This document shows positions 56,232 to 64,000 of a stretch of 64,000 nt of DNA, one piece after another (within the stretch, counting starts at the first letter, position 1; each line of letters starts with the position of its first letter). Source of the DNA: Leptolyngbya subtilissima AS-A7 (GTDB lineage Bacteria > Cyanobacteriota > Cyanobacteriia > Phormidesmidales > Phormidesmidaceae). Location: NCBI RefSeq assembly GCF_039962255.1, contig NZ_JAMPKY010000001.1:372001-436000 (forward strand), in the 5' to 3' direction. Made by a program: the position numbers and the translations under genes. The notes below the pieces were generated by a model. It was not told the DNA's origin and made no database searches. It saw nothing but the letters and a program-made list of their open reading frames with translations.

Positions 56232-58205
56232 CTAGCGCTCGGTGAGCTTAGTCAGCAGCGTGTTCGATCGCTCCACAAAGGTCTTCATGCCATTGGCATC
56301 AAAGCCCTTTTGGGCCATCAGCGCCGTGTCGTAGATCTGGTTGCAGATCATCGTCGCCATATCGCCTGCCGGAGAGCTGCCGCCGTCTGCCCCAATAATT
56401 GTGCTCTGGCTCAGGCCCAGCAGGTTTTGAATCAGCGGGTGGGCGGTGTTCACCATCAGCACGTGGTCGTCGGGGAACTGCATCTCCTGCTGCTGAATCA
56501 TTGCCATGGTCTCCTGCATGCGGCGGGCTTCTTCGGGCAGCAGCACCATGGCTGGGGGTGCACCCTCACCCTTCAGCGCCTGGGGTTTGACGTTGACGCG
56601 GGGGCGATTGATCGCCTGCTCAAACATCTCTTTGATTTGGTCGTCGCGGGTTTTGTTGGTGGCCGGGTCAACGATTTCGCTCTGCTTCTCTTTGTCGAGC
56701 AGAGTGTCATCCAAATCCGCATCGACGCGAACGAACTTCACATCGGAGTACTCCCGCTCCAGGGTTGGAATAAAGTGGGTGTCGATGAACGAATCCATGA
56801 ACAGCAGCTCAAGGCCCTGGCTCCTGAACAGCTCAATGTAAGTGGCCTGGGAGACTTCATCGGTGGCGTAGAAAACGCGATTTTCGTGCTTGTCTTTGTT
56901 GCGCTCTAGGTATTCTTGCAGGGTGGTGTAGAAGTTGCCCTTGGCATCGGTGGCGGGCTTATTGTCCGACACTTCTGACCAGGCGTCGCCCTCATCGGTC
57001 TGCACTTCGACCTTAGCGGCTTCGGTATCACCTAGTTTGGCGGTGGTACGGAAGATCAGGATGTCTTTGACCTGCTCTTTGAACTTGTCGTCGTTGAGGG
57101 AGCCAAATTTGACGAAGTTGCCCAGGTCTTGCCAGCTGGCGATGTACTTGGCGGGGTCGTCGCGGTACAAGGCTTTGAGGCTGTCGCCCACTTTCTTAGC
57201 GATGTAGTCGGCGATGCGGCGCACGGTGCGATCGCCCTGCAAGAAGCTCCGACTCACGTTTAGCGGAATATCGGTGCTGTCGATCACGCCGCGCAGGGGC
57301 AACAAGAAGCGGGGCACCACTTCTTCGCAATTGTCGGTGACAAAGACCTGGTTGCAGTAGAGCTTAATGCTGCTCTTGGTGATGTCGATGTCGGGCTTGA
57401 GCTTCGGAAAGTAGAGAATGCCGTTGACCACGAAGGGGTAGTCAGTGTTGAGGTGAATCCACAGCAGCGGGTCTTCCTGGAAAGGATACAGGTAGCGGTA
57501 GAACTCCAGGTAGTCTTCGTCGGTGAGGCTACTGGGCGATTGCTTCCAGGGGGCCTCGTGCTTGTTGACCACTTCGCCGTCAATCTTGATCGGCACCGGC
57601 ATGAAGTCGCAGTAGGTCTTAATCAACTGCCGAATGCGGGCGGGCTCTAAATATTCTTCTTCGCCCTCCATCAGGGTGAGGGTGATGGTGGTGCCGACGG
57701 TGGTGCGATCGGAGGCGCTCAGCTCAAACTGGGTCGAGCCGTCGCAGCTCCAGTGCACGGCTTCGGCCCCTTCTTTATAGGAGAGGGTGTCGATCTCGAC
57801 GGTGGAGGCCACCATGAACGAAGAGTAAAATCCCAAACCAAAGTGACCAATGATGGGATCTTCGGCGGCGCTATCTTTGTACTTGGTGATGAATTCTTCA
57901 GCGCTAGAGAAGGCCACCTGGTTGATGTACTTTTTGATCTCCTCGGCGGTCATACCGATACCGGTGTCGGAGATGCTGAGGGTCTTCTTGTCTTTGTCAA
58001 ACTTGATTTCAATCTCGGGGGCGCTGATGTCGCCGGAGTATTCGCCCGATCGCGCCACCATGGAGAGCTTTTTAATGGCGTCGACGGCGTTAGAGACCAG
58101 CTCCCGCAGAAAGATCTCGTGCTCCGAGTAGAGCGCTTTTTTAATGATCGGAAAAATATTCTCGGTATGGATCGAGATATTACCCTGTTCCAGAATCGTC
58201 GTCAT
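56232..58205 (-). CDS. htpG: HSP90 chaperone HtpG
   Basis: A 657-residue ATP-dependent chaperone from ATG 58205 (MTTILEQGNISIHTENIFPI); the frame extends to 58226. GHKL ATP-site motifs are ELVSNAVDAIKKL, LSISDTGIGMTAEEIKKYIN and GHFGLGFYSSFMVA. The middle domain has SDNIPLNVSR-like TDIPLNVSRSFLQGDRTVRR with the catalytic Arg. The C-terminal dimer domain is present. HtpG helps phycobilisome and stress protein folding in cyanobacteria. No CIRCE element was found upstream. Confidence 0.96.
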   Translation of the reverse strand: MTTILEQGNISIHTENIFPIIKKALYSEHEIFLRELVSNAVDAIKKLSMVARSGEYSGDISAPEIEIKFDKDKKTLSISDTGIGMTAEEIKKYINQVAFSSAEEFITKYKDSAAEDPIIGHFGLGFYSSFMVASTVEIDTLSYKEGAEAVHWSCDGSTQFELSASDRTTVGTTITLTLMEGEEEYLEPARIRQLIKTYCDFMPVPIKIDGEVVNKHEAPWKQSPSSLTDEDYLEFYRYLYPFQEDPLLWIHLNTDYPFVVNGILYFPKLKPDIDITKSSIKLYCNQVFVTDNCEEVVPRFLLPLRGVIDSTDIPLNVSRSFLQGDRTVRRIADYIAKKVGDSLKALYRDDPAKYIASWQDLGNFVKFGSLNDDKFKEQVKDILIFRTTAKLGDTEAAKVEVQTDEGDAWSEVSDNKPATDAKGNFYTTLQEYLERNKDKHENRVFYATDEVSQATYIELFRSQGLELLFMDSFIDTHFIPTLEREYSDVKFVRVDADLDDTLLDKEKQSEIVDPATNKTRDDQIKEMFEQAINRPRVNVKPQALKGEGAPPAMVLLPEEARRMQETMAMIQQQEMQFPDDHVLMVNTAHPLIQNLLGLSQSTIIGADGGSSPAGDMATMICNQIYDTALMAQKGFDANGMKTFVERSNTLLTKLTER

Positions 58206-59234
58206 GGCGGTTCGGTGGTGGTTCAACTATGGGTTACTTAAAGGCAATTTTTGACCGAGACGACAAATTCCACAAGCGGCGATCTCTGTACTGAGAGGTT
58301 CGGTTGACCCTACTCACCAGGGTAGAGAGTGCCTGAAGCGACCAGTTCTGCCCGCCGGACGGACGTTCCATTTTCCAGCACTTAGGCAAAGGCTCGAATG
58401 CTTTGCCAAGGAAGCTAGTGACTTCAGCTCGGCCCCAAATCATCAGCCATACGGCGAAGACAAAATATCGCCGCTATAGCCTTGGTCAACCCAAAGCACC
58501 TTCCTGCTTAGGACTCGTGGCATCCTCTTCGACCATTTGCCGACAGATAGGGCCTGCGGTCTTTGCTATGTAGCGGCGATCGCATACACCTGATTTTGCT
58601 CAAGAGGGGCGATCGCTGATACTCATAATCTAGAGTGAGTCTCGCCGTTAACCCATATTATGCATTTCGGTTCACCGACTAATTTTAGAAGCTGTGAAAA
58701 CAATCAGAAGATCTGTCTTAATAGTGATTCATTTTCCTAAATTTGTTCTGAGTTAATCAACCCAAATAGACCCTATCAAATATAACTCTTTCGAGCGATT
58801 GAGGAAGGGTGATCTTTACCTGAGTAATGGCTTAGCGTAGCCCCTCAAACTAATCTTGAGGACGCATTTTCTGCACTATAGCCTACCCTATCGCTCCTAG
58901 GGTGCTGATCTTGTGTTTAGTAAAGCGAGGAAAATTCCCGACCGAAATTTTCTTCCCTGGAAGCAGAAGTTACTGGAAAACGAACTTTAAAGACTTGATT
59001 CAACAGTATAGACACTGAACCAGCAGGTTAAGAAAAGTAAGGATGTGTATCGAATTTAAGCCCAAACAGCGTTCACTTAAGAATATTCGGTCACTCTAAC
59101 TGGTTCTCGGCTGGTTAACTTTGGTTGCTAAGTCGGTTTTATTGGGGGCTGGGAACCTTATAAGCAGAGGTGGCGGCGCTAATAGGCCAAAGGTAAGCAT
59201 TGCAAAACGCTAAGTGCCTAAAGCGTGACTATGG
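58206..59234. other. 1 kb region without a supported gene
   Basis: Between divergent htpG and the hybrid kinase gene. It holds both promoters and HIP1 octamers near 58577 and 58609. Small inverted repeats occur (CCTCAA/TTGAGG at 58843-58861; GAAAATT/AATTTTC at 58930-58952). A 69-codon minus-strand frame at 58234-58443 has no protein-like pattern. Base composition turns AT-rich after 58650. No tRNA or clear ncRNA was seen, but a regulatory RNA cannot be excluded. Confidence 0.5.
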
Positions 59235-62200
59235 ATGCAGGCCCTATTGGCATGGACGACGCAGCAATTAGGAATTATGAACAACGTTGTAGGAGACTTG
59301 TTAGCGCAGCAGCAAAAGAGGATGGCTCAGCGGAGTTCCTTCGGGTTAGTTATTCTGCTGATTTTAGGGGCTCTAGGAAATTATTTTCGCTGGTCATTCT
59401 TTTTTCATATTGACTTTCTCTTTGGCACAATCGCCGTATGGCTAGTGCTTAGTTACTATGGCGTTCGCTGGGGTGCAGTGGCGGCGGTAGTGGCCTCCAG
59501 CATCACCTACTTTCTCTGGAAGCACCCCTACGCCATTGTTACCTTTACCGCCGAGTTTCTATTTGTCGCGTTTTTTTATGCTCGCCACTCTCGGCGTAAC
59601 CTGGTGCTGGTCAATGCCATTTATTGGGTGCTCATCGGCATGCCGCTGGCGTGGTTATTTTACTCCCTGGTTTTAAGAGTAGACCCCAACCAAACCCAGA
59701 TTATTATGCTCAAGCAGGGGGTCAATGGCATCTTTAATGCCCTGGTGGCTAGTCTGCTGCTGTCCTATACCCCCATTCACCGCTGGATAGGACGGCCCCA
59801 GGCGGCTAGCGCACTATCGCTTCAGCAAACCCTGTTTAACCTACTGGTGGCCGCTGCCTTTTTCCCGACGCTGATTTTGATGGCGCAAGATAGCCACGGG
59901 GTTGTAGCCAAAGTTGTGGCCCAAGAGCAAATTCAACTCAACTTATTTTCCCAGCCCTTGGCAGCTCGCATTGAGGCTTGGTACGACCGCCACGTTGAGG
60001 CGACCACGGCTCTGGCCGACATTGCCGCTCAGGCAGCGGGGCCTTCACGCTCTCTGCAGAACCAGGGAACCCTACAAGCCCAGACCAAAACTATTCAAGC
60101 GCTGACTCCAGATTTTCAGCATTTAGTGGTAACCAACGGTACCAATGAGATTGTGGCCGAGGCCGCCAGTAACCATGGCCCTCCCCATGCGCTCAGGCTG
60201 CCTGACCCGAGCCAAGTTGCCAAGGACCTTGGGCCATCCCTATCCCGCGATCGCATGGGAGACCACTCCGCTCAAAACAGTACCGTGCTGCTCAGCCAGC
60301 CCGTGCTCAATCAGGGCCAGGTGCAGGGCCGCGTCTGGGGCGAGATTGATCTGTCTCCAATGAAAGACATGCTGGCAGAAACTGCCGCTGAGCTGCATTT
60401 TCAGGTGACGTTGGTCGATCAAAACCAGCAGGTGCTGCTGAGCACAAACCCTGAGCGGGGCTGGAGTAGCACCTTCGACCTGCGCCAAACAGGCGAAGTC
60501 GTAACTCTCAGCGATGGAATTTATCACTGGTTGCCGACCGACGGTAGCCCCCTGTACGTCACCCGCTGGCGCAACTCGTGGTTTGTAGAAGAACTGTCCC
60601 TGCCGGCTATTGCCGGGTGGAAGCTGATTGTCGAGTCTCCGGCCCAGCCCCACATTCAACCGGTGCAGCAACAGCACACCAGAAGTTTATTCATTTTGCT
60701 GGTGGTCACGGCGCTGACCCTAGCCATTGCGCACTGGCTCAGTCGGCGGTTTGTGAAGCCGCTGTTTGAACTGGCCCAGGTGACTACTAACCTGCCGACC
60801 CAGGTGCAGGAGCGCCGAACGATTCAGTGGCCCACCAGCCCGTTGATAGAGCTGCGATCGCTGGTGCAAAACTTCCAGCAGATGGCCGTCACCCTGACCC
60901 AAAAATTTCAGGAATTGCAGCAGGCCAAGCAAACCGCAGAGGTGGCAAACCAGGCCAAAAGCGAGTTTTTGGCCAACATGAGCCATGAGCTGCGGACCCC
61001 CCTCAACGCTATTCTGGGTTTTACTAACCTGCTGCATCGCCAGCCCGCCCTAGCCTCCCACCGGTCGGAGCTCGAGTTGATCAAATCTAGCGGCGAGCAC
61101 CTGCTTGACCTAATTAACGATGTGCTTGATCTGGCCAAAATTGAGGCTGGGCGCATGACCCTCAAGGCCGCTGCCTTTAACTTGCTCGACTTTATCGCCA
61201 ACCTGGAGAGTATGTTTTCGCTGCGAGCCCAGGCTAAGTCGATTGGCTTCGCCGTTGAGCGCGGCGCTGAGCTGCCGCAGTTTGTCCAGGCTGATGAGCG
61301 CAAGCTGCGCCAGGTGATCATGAACCTGCTCAACAATGCGATTAAATTTACCGAGGCTGGGAAAGTGACGCTGCGGGTTTTGTGGTCCCCGCAGCGGGAG
61401 GGCTGGTTGCAGTTTGAGGTGATCGATTCTGGCTTCGGTGTTGCCCCTGAGGAGATGAACCTACTGTTTCAATCGTTTTCGCAAACTGAGTCCGGGCGGG
61501 GTAGCAACGAAGGCACTGGTCTGGGGCTGCGTATTTGCGATCAGCTGATTCAGCTGATGGGAGGCACGATTGAGGTGCAAAGCCAGCCTGGCCAGGGGTC
61601 GCAGTTTACGGTGCAGGTGCCGGTATTGGGGGCGATCGCCGCTCAGCTGACGCCGCTCCCCTCAACCCGTCAGGCTACGGGGCTAGCTCCTGACCAGCTG
61701 CCCTACCGGCTGCTGGTGGTCGACGACCAGTTCAGCAATCGCCGGTTGCTGATGCAGTGGTTAAGCGACCTGGGGTTTGAGGTGCGCGAGGCCTGCCATG
61801 GTCGAGAGGCGATCGCCCAGTGGCAAGACTGGCAGCCCCACCTCATCTGGATGGACATGCGCATGCCGGTGATGGATGGCTACGAGGCCACCCGTCAGAT
61901 CAAAGCCCAAGTGCAGGGGCAGGCCACCGCCATCATTGCCCTCACCGCCAGCGTCTTTGACGAAGAAAAATCGCTGGTGCTGTCAGCGGGCTGCGACGAC
62001 TTTGTTCGCAAGCCGTTTGAGCCGACGGTAATTGTCGACAAGCTGGAGCAGCACCTGGGGGTGCAGTTTGTCTATGCCGAGCCCCTGGCCCCCGCCGCTG
62101 AGACGGCTCTCTGTCCAGCGGGTAGCCTAGCTATGATGCCCCAAGACTGGTGCGATCGCCTTTACCACGCCGCTACCCAGGCCGACCAAAAAGCTCTGTT

Positions 62201-62327
62201 TCACCTGCTCGAGGCCCTGCCGGGTGAGCAGGAGTTCCACCGTCAAGTTTTGCAAGGCTGGGTAGCCAACTTCCAATTTGACAAGCTGATGTCCCTCTGC
62301 CGGCGCGAAGATGAGCGAACGCCCTAA
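59235..62327 (+). CDS. Large membrane hybrid histidine kinase with extracytoplasmic sensor and receiver
   Basis: A 1030-residue protein. Five or six N-terminal membrane helices (about 35-185; [36 protein letters not shown]) precede another helix ([16 protein letters not shown]). A Cache-like outside domain (about 230-470) and a membrane helix ([20 protein letters not shown]) lead into HAMP. Next come HisKA with [19 protein letters not shown], HATPase ([36 protein letters not shown]) and a receiver with [33 protein letters not shown] and FVRKPFEP. It senses an external signal and feeds a relay. Its end overlaps the REC-GGDEF-EAL gene by 17 bp. Met15 (59277) is an alternative start. Confidence 0.9.
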   Translation: MQALLAWTTQQLGIMNNVVGDLLAQQQKRMAQRSSFGLVILLILGALGNYFRWSFFFHIDFLFGTIAVWLVLSYYGVRWGAVAAVVASSITYFLWKHPYAIVTFTAEFLFVAFFYARHSRRNLVLVNAIYWVLIGMPLAWLFYSLVLRVDPNQTQIIMLKQGVNGIFNALVASLLLSYTPIHRWIGRPQAASALSLQQTLFNLLVAAAFFPTLILMAQDSHGVVAKVVAQEQIQLNLFSQPLAARIEAWYDRHVEATTALADIAAQAAGPSRSLQNQGTLQAQTKTIQALTPDFQHLVVTNGTNEIVAEAASNHGPPHALRLPDPSQVAKDLGPSLSRDRMGDHSAQNSTVLLSQPVLNQGQVQGRVWGEIDLSPMKDMLAETAAELHFQVTLVDQNQQVLLSTNPERGWSSTFDLRQTGEVVTLSDGIYHWLPTDGSPLYVTRWRNSWFVEELSLPAIAGWKLIVESPAQPHIQPVQQQHTRSLFILLVVTALTLAIAHWLSRRFVKPLFELAQVTTNLPTQVQERRTIQWPTSPLIELRSLVQNFQQMAVTLTQKFQELQQAKQTAEVANQAKSEFLANMSHELRTPLNAILGFTNLLHRQPALASHRSELELIKSSGEHLLDLINDVLDLAKIEAGRMTLKAAAFNLLDFIANLESMFSLRAQAKSIGFAVERGAELPQFVQADERKLRQVIMNLLNNAIKFTEAGKVTLRVLWSPQREGWLQFEVIDSGFGVAPEEMNLLFQSFSQTESGRGSNEGTGLGLRICDQLIQLMGGTIEVQSQPGQGSQFTVQVPVLGAIAAQLTPLPSTRQATGLAPDQLPYRLLVVDDQFSNRRLLMQWLSDLGFEVREACHGREAIAQWQDWQPHLIWMDMRMPVMDGYEATRQIKAQVQGQATAIIALTASVFDEEKSLVLSAGCDDFVRKPFEPTVIVDKLEQHLGVQFVYAEPLAPAAETALCPAGSLAMMPQDWCDRLYHAATQADQKALFHLLEALPGEQEFHRQVLQGWVANFQFDKLMSLCRREDERTP

Positions 62328-64000
62328 CCCCAAGCCCACCATTTTGATCGTCGATGACGTTCCTGACAATCTGCATTTGCTGATTCGGGAACTGGGGGAG
62401 CAGGCCTACGAAACGCGGGGCGTCTTAACAGGGGCTATGGCCCTTACGGTGGCTCGCTCAACCCCCATCGACTTGATTTTTCTCGACATTATGCTGCCCG
62501 ATACTGACGGCTACAGCGTCTGTGAAACCCTCAAGGCTGACCCTGCCACCCGTGATATTCCGGTTATTTTTATTAGCGCCCTCGACGAAGCCCTCGACAA
62601 GGTCAAAGCCTTTGCGGTGGGCGGCGTAGACTATATTTCTAAGCCCTTCAGAACCGCAGAAGTGATAGCCCGGGTTAACACTCAACTCAGTCTCCGCCAG
62701 GCCCAGCGTCAGCTGCAGCAGTTTAACCAGGCGCTAGAGCAACAGGTGCAGCAGCGCACCTATGAGCTGGGGGAGGTCAACCAATCGCTGCTAGCCGAAA
62801 TTCAGGTGCGGCAGCAGGCGGAGCAAGATTTGCGCAGCAGCGAAATTCGCTATCGCCTGATCGCCGACAACATGAGCGATTTGGTCTGTCTGCACAACAC
62901 CGAAGGGGAGTTTTTATACGTCAGCCCGTCAGTTCAATCCCTGCTGGGCTACGCCGCCACCGACCTGCTCGGCAAGCGCCTCCAGGATTTTTGCCACCCG
63001 GCCGATAGTGACTGCATTCAGCTCCAGTTTCAACCCTTGCCGGAGCAAGGCGAATCGAGCACCAGCTGCTATCGGTTTCGGTGTCAGTCGGGCCACCACA
63101 TCTGGCTCGAAACCCTGGCTAAGCCAGTGCTCGATGACGCAGGGGCAATCACCGGCATTGTCACCAGCTCGCGGGATGTGAGCCGCCGGGTTGAAGTCGA
63201 ACATCGGCTGCGCCACGATGCCTTGCATGACGCCCTTACCCAACTGCCCAACCGCGACTGGTTGGCCAAACGCCTGGAGCTAGAGCTGATGCAGTGCAGC
63301 TGGTATGGCGGCCATCGCTTTGGCCTGCTGATGGTTGACCTCGATCGCTTTAAGGCGGTGAACGATAGCCTGGGTCACCTGCTCGGCGACAAACTGCTGG
63401 TGGCCGTGGCCAACTTGCTCAAGGGCTGCGTTCGCGATATTGATATGGTGTCGCGCTGGGGCGGCGACGAGTTTGTGATTTTCCTAGAGAGAATTACTGC
63501 CGCCAACGAAGTCATTCAGGTCGCCAATCGCATCCAGGCCACGCTCGAAAACCCGATCGCCCTCGACGGCAAAATTATTTTTACCTCCGTCAGCATTGGC
63601 ATCTTAATTGGCGATGGCTCCTACGCCAACAGCAACGACATTTTTAGGGATGTGGATATTGCCCTCTACCGGGCCAAGGAGATGGGGCGCAACCGCTACG
63701 AAATTTTTAGCCTAGAAATGTACCAGCAGGCGATCGCCCGACTCAACCTCGAAAACGAACTGCGTCTAGCCATTCAGCAGCAGCACTTTGTGGTGCACTA
63801 CCAGCCAATTGTGTCGCTCAAAACGCGATCGCTGCTGGGGTTCGAGGCCTTGGCCCGGTGGCAGCACCCCACCCAAGGGCTGATTATGCCCGGCGAGTTC
63901 ATCGATCTAGCCGAAGATACTGGGCTGATTAAGCCCCTCGGCGGGCAAATTTTGCGTCAGGTGTGCGAAACCCTGAGCCAGTGGAGCGCTTCCTATTCCC
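62311..64000 (+). CDS. REC-PAS-GGDEF-EAL c-di-GMP regulator (3' end outside window)
   Basis: The frame runs from ATG 62311 off the end (563 codons visible). A receiver domain opens it: [19 protein letters not shown], phosphosite in [16 protein letters not shown], Lys in [12 protein letters not shown] coiled coil ([20 protein letters not shown]) follows, then PAS ([20 protein letters not shown]). The GGDEF domain has [19 protein letters not shown] and the intact [15 protein letters not shown] active site. The EAL domain starts at [20 protein letters not shown] with the EAL motif in [13 protein letters not shown]. It can both make and break c-di-GMP in principle; which activity dominates cannot be told. 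The start overlaps the kinase gene by 17 bp, so they are coupled. Confidence 0.92.
   Translation, partial: MSERPNPKPTILIVDDVPDNLHLLIRELGEQAYETRGVLTGAMALTVARSTPIDLIFLDIMLPDTDGYSVCETLKADPATRDIPVIFISALDEALDKVKAFAVGGVDYISKPFRTAEVIARVNTQLSLRQAQRQLQQFNQALEQQVQQRTYELGEVNQSLLAEIQVRQQAEQDLRSSEIRYRLIADNMSDLVCLHNTEGEFLYVSPSVQSLLGYAATDLLGKRLQDFCHPADSDCIQLQFQPLPEQGESSTSCYRFRCQSGHHIWLETLAKPVLDDAGAITGIVTSSRDVSRRVEVEHRLRHDALHDALTQLPNRDWLAKRLELELMQCSWYGGHRFGLLMVDLDRFKAVNDSLGHLLGDKLLVAVANLLKGCVRDIDMVSRWGGDEFVIFLERITAANEVIQVANRIQATLENPIALDGKIIFTSVSIGILIGDGSYANSNDIFRDVDIALYRAKEMGRNRYEIFSLEMYQQAIARLNLENELRLAIQQQHFVVHYQPIVSLKTRSLLGFEALARWQHPTQGLIMPGEFIDLAEDTGLIKPLGGQILRQVCETLSQWSASYS

Noticed and set aside
58234..58443. 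69-codon minus-strand frame upstream of htpG
   Set aside because: No protein-like pattern, no ribosome site, and no known family; treated as spacer.
58227..58500. CIRCE heat-shock operator upstream of htpG
   Set aside because: The TTAGCACTC-N9-GAGTGCTAA pattern was not found; only a partial AGCACTTAG match is present.

Overview
The window is chromosomal DNA of a beta-cyanobacterium. It carries photosystem I genes (psaF, psaJ, psaL), a beta-carboxysome operon (ccmK2-K1-L-M-N-O), NDH-1 CO2-uptake genes, a cyanobacterial phytochrome with its response regulator, ndhM and ycf66. It also has frequent HIP1 octamers (GCGATCGC). The DNA is fairly GC-rich. The exception is a visibly AT-rich pocket at about 53.5-55.8 kb. 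Filamentous Leptolyngbya/Nodosilinea-like groups would fit, but the exact lineage is inference only.

Layout. 0-5.7 kb: the tail of a probable adenylate cyclase, a small Roadblock-like protein, an InrS/CsoR-type metal sensor, a thioredoxin-like lipoprotein, tsaD, then psaF-psaJ-psaL and a PLP enzyme. 5.7-10.5 kb: a delta-9 desaturase, a trypsin-co-occurring-domain gene broken by an in-frame stop, gyrB and miaA. 10.5-20.8 kb: a carbon-concentrating island. The ccm operon on the minus strand diverges from ndhF4-ndhD4-cupB on the plus strand across a shared non-coding region of about 0.86 kb. 21-31 kb: a GPH transporter, a phosphoribosyltransferase, a TPR-CD225 membrane protein, a three-gene group (unknown protein, CHAT-FHA caspase-like protein, PP2C phosphatase), ndhM and gloB. 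31-38.4 kb: a potassium channel and a light-signalling block (Rcp1-like regulator, cph1, rcp1, hybrid kinase) with overlapping genes. 38.4-53.4 kb: ileS, ycf66, a STAS-sugar-transferase fusion, an AcnA-type aconitase, a J-domain/TPR protein, a TM2-SHOCT protein, an HhH protein, phosphoketolase, a flavin disulfide reductase and a DUF4126 protein. 53.4-56.2 kb: the AT-rich pocket with an HNH endonuclease gene and a gene resembling archaeal CTP-dependent riboflavin kinase. 56.2-64 kb: htpG, a 1 kb non-coding stretch, a large membrane hybrid kinase, and a REC-PAS-GGDEF-EAL gene that runs off the window end.

How the genes work together. The 10.5-20.8 kb island pairs inorganic-carbon capture (NDH-1MS' with CupB hydrating CO2 to bicarbonate) with fixation inside the carboxysome. 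CcmM organises Rubisco, but its gamma-carbonic-anhydrase domain has lost two of the three zinc histidines, so a separate carbonic anhydrase should exist elsewhere. The cph1 block forms a red/far-red phosphorelay whose overlapping genes suggest coupled translation. The last two genes form a second relay that would end in c-di-GMP turnover.

The best candidates for something undescribed are the AT-rich HNH plus RibK-like pair, the CHAT-FHA/PP2C group, the TPR-CD225 and STAS-sugar-transferase fusions, and the interrupted Trypco gene. No tRNA, rRNA, CRISPR array, transposase or phage gene was seen.
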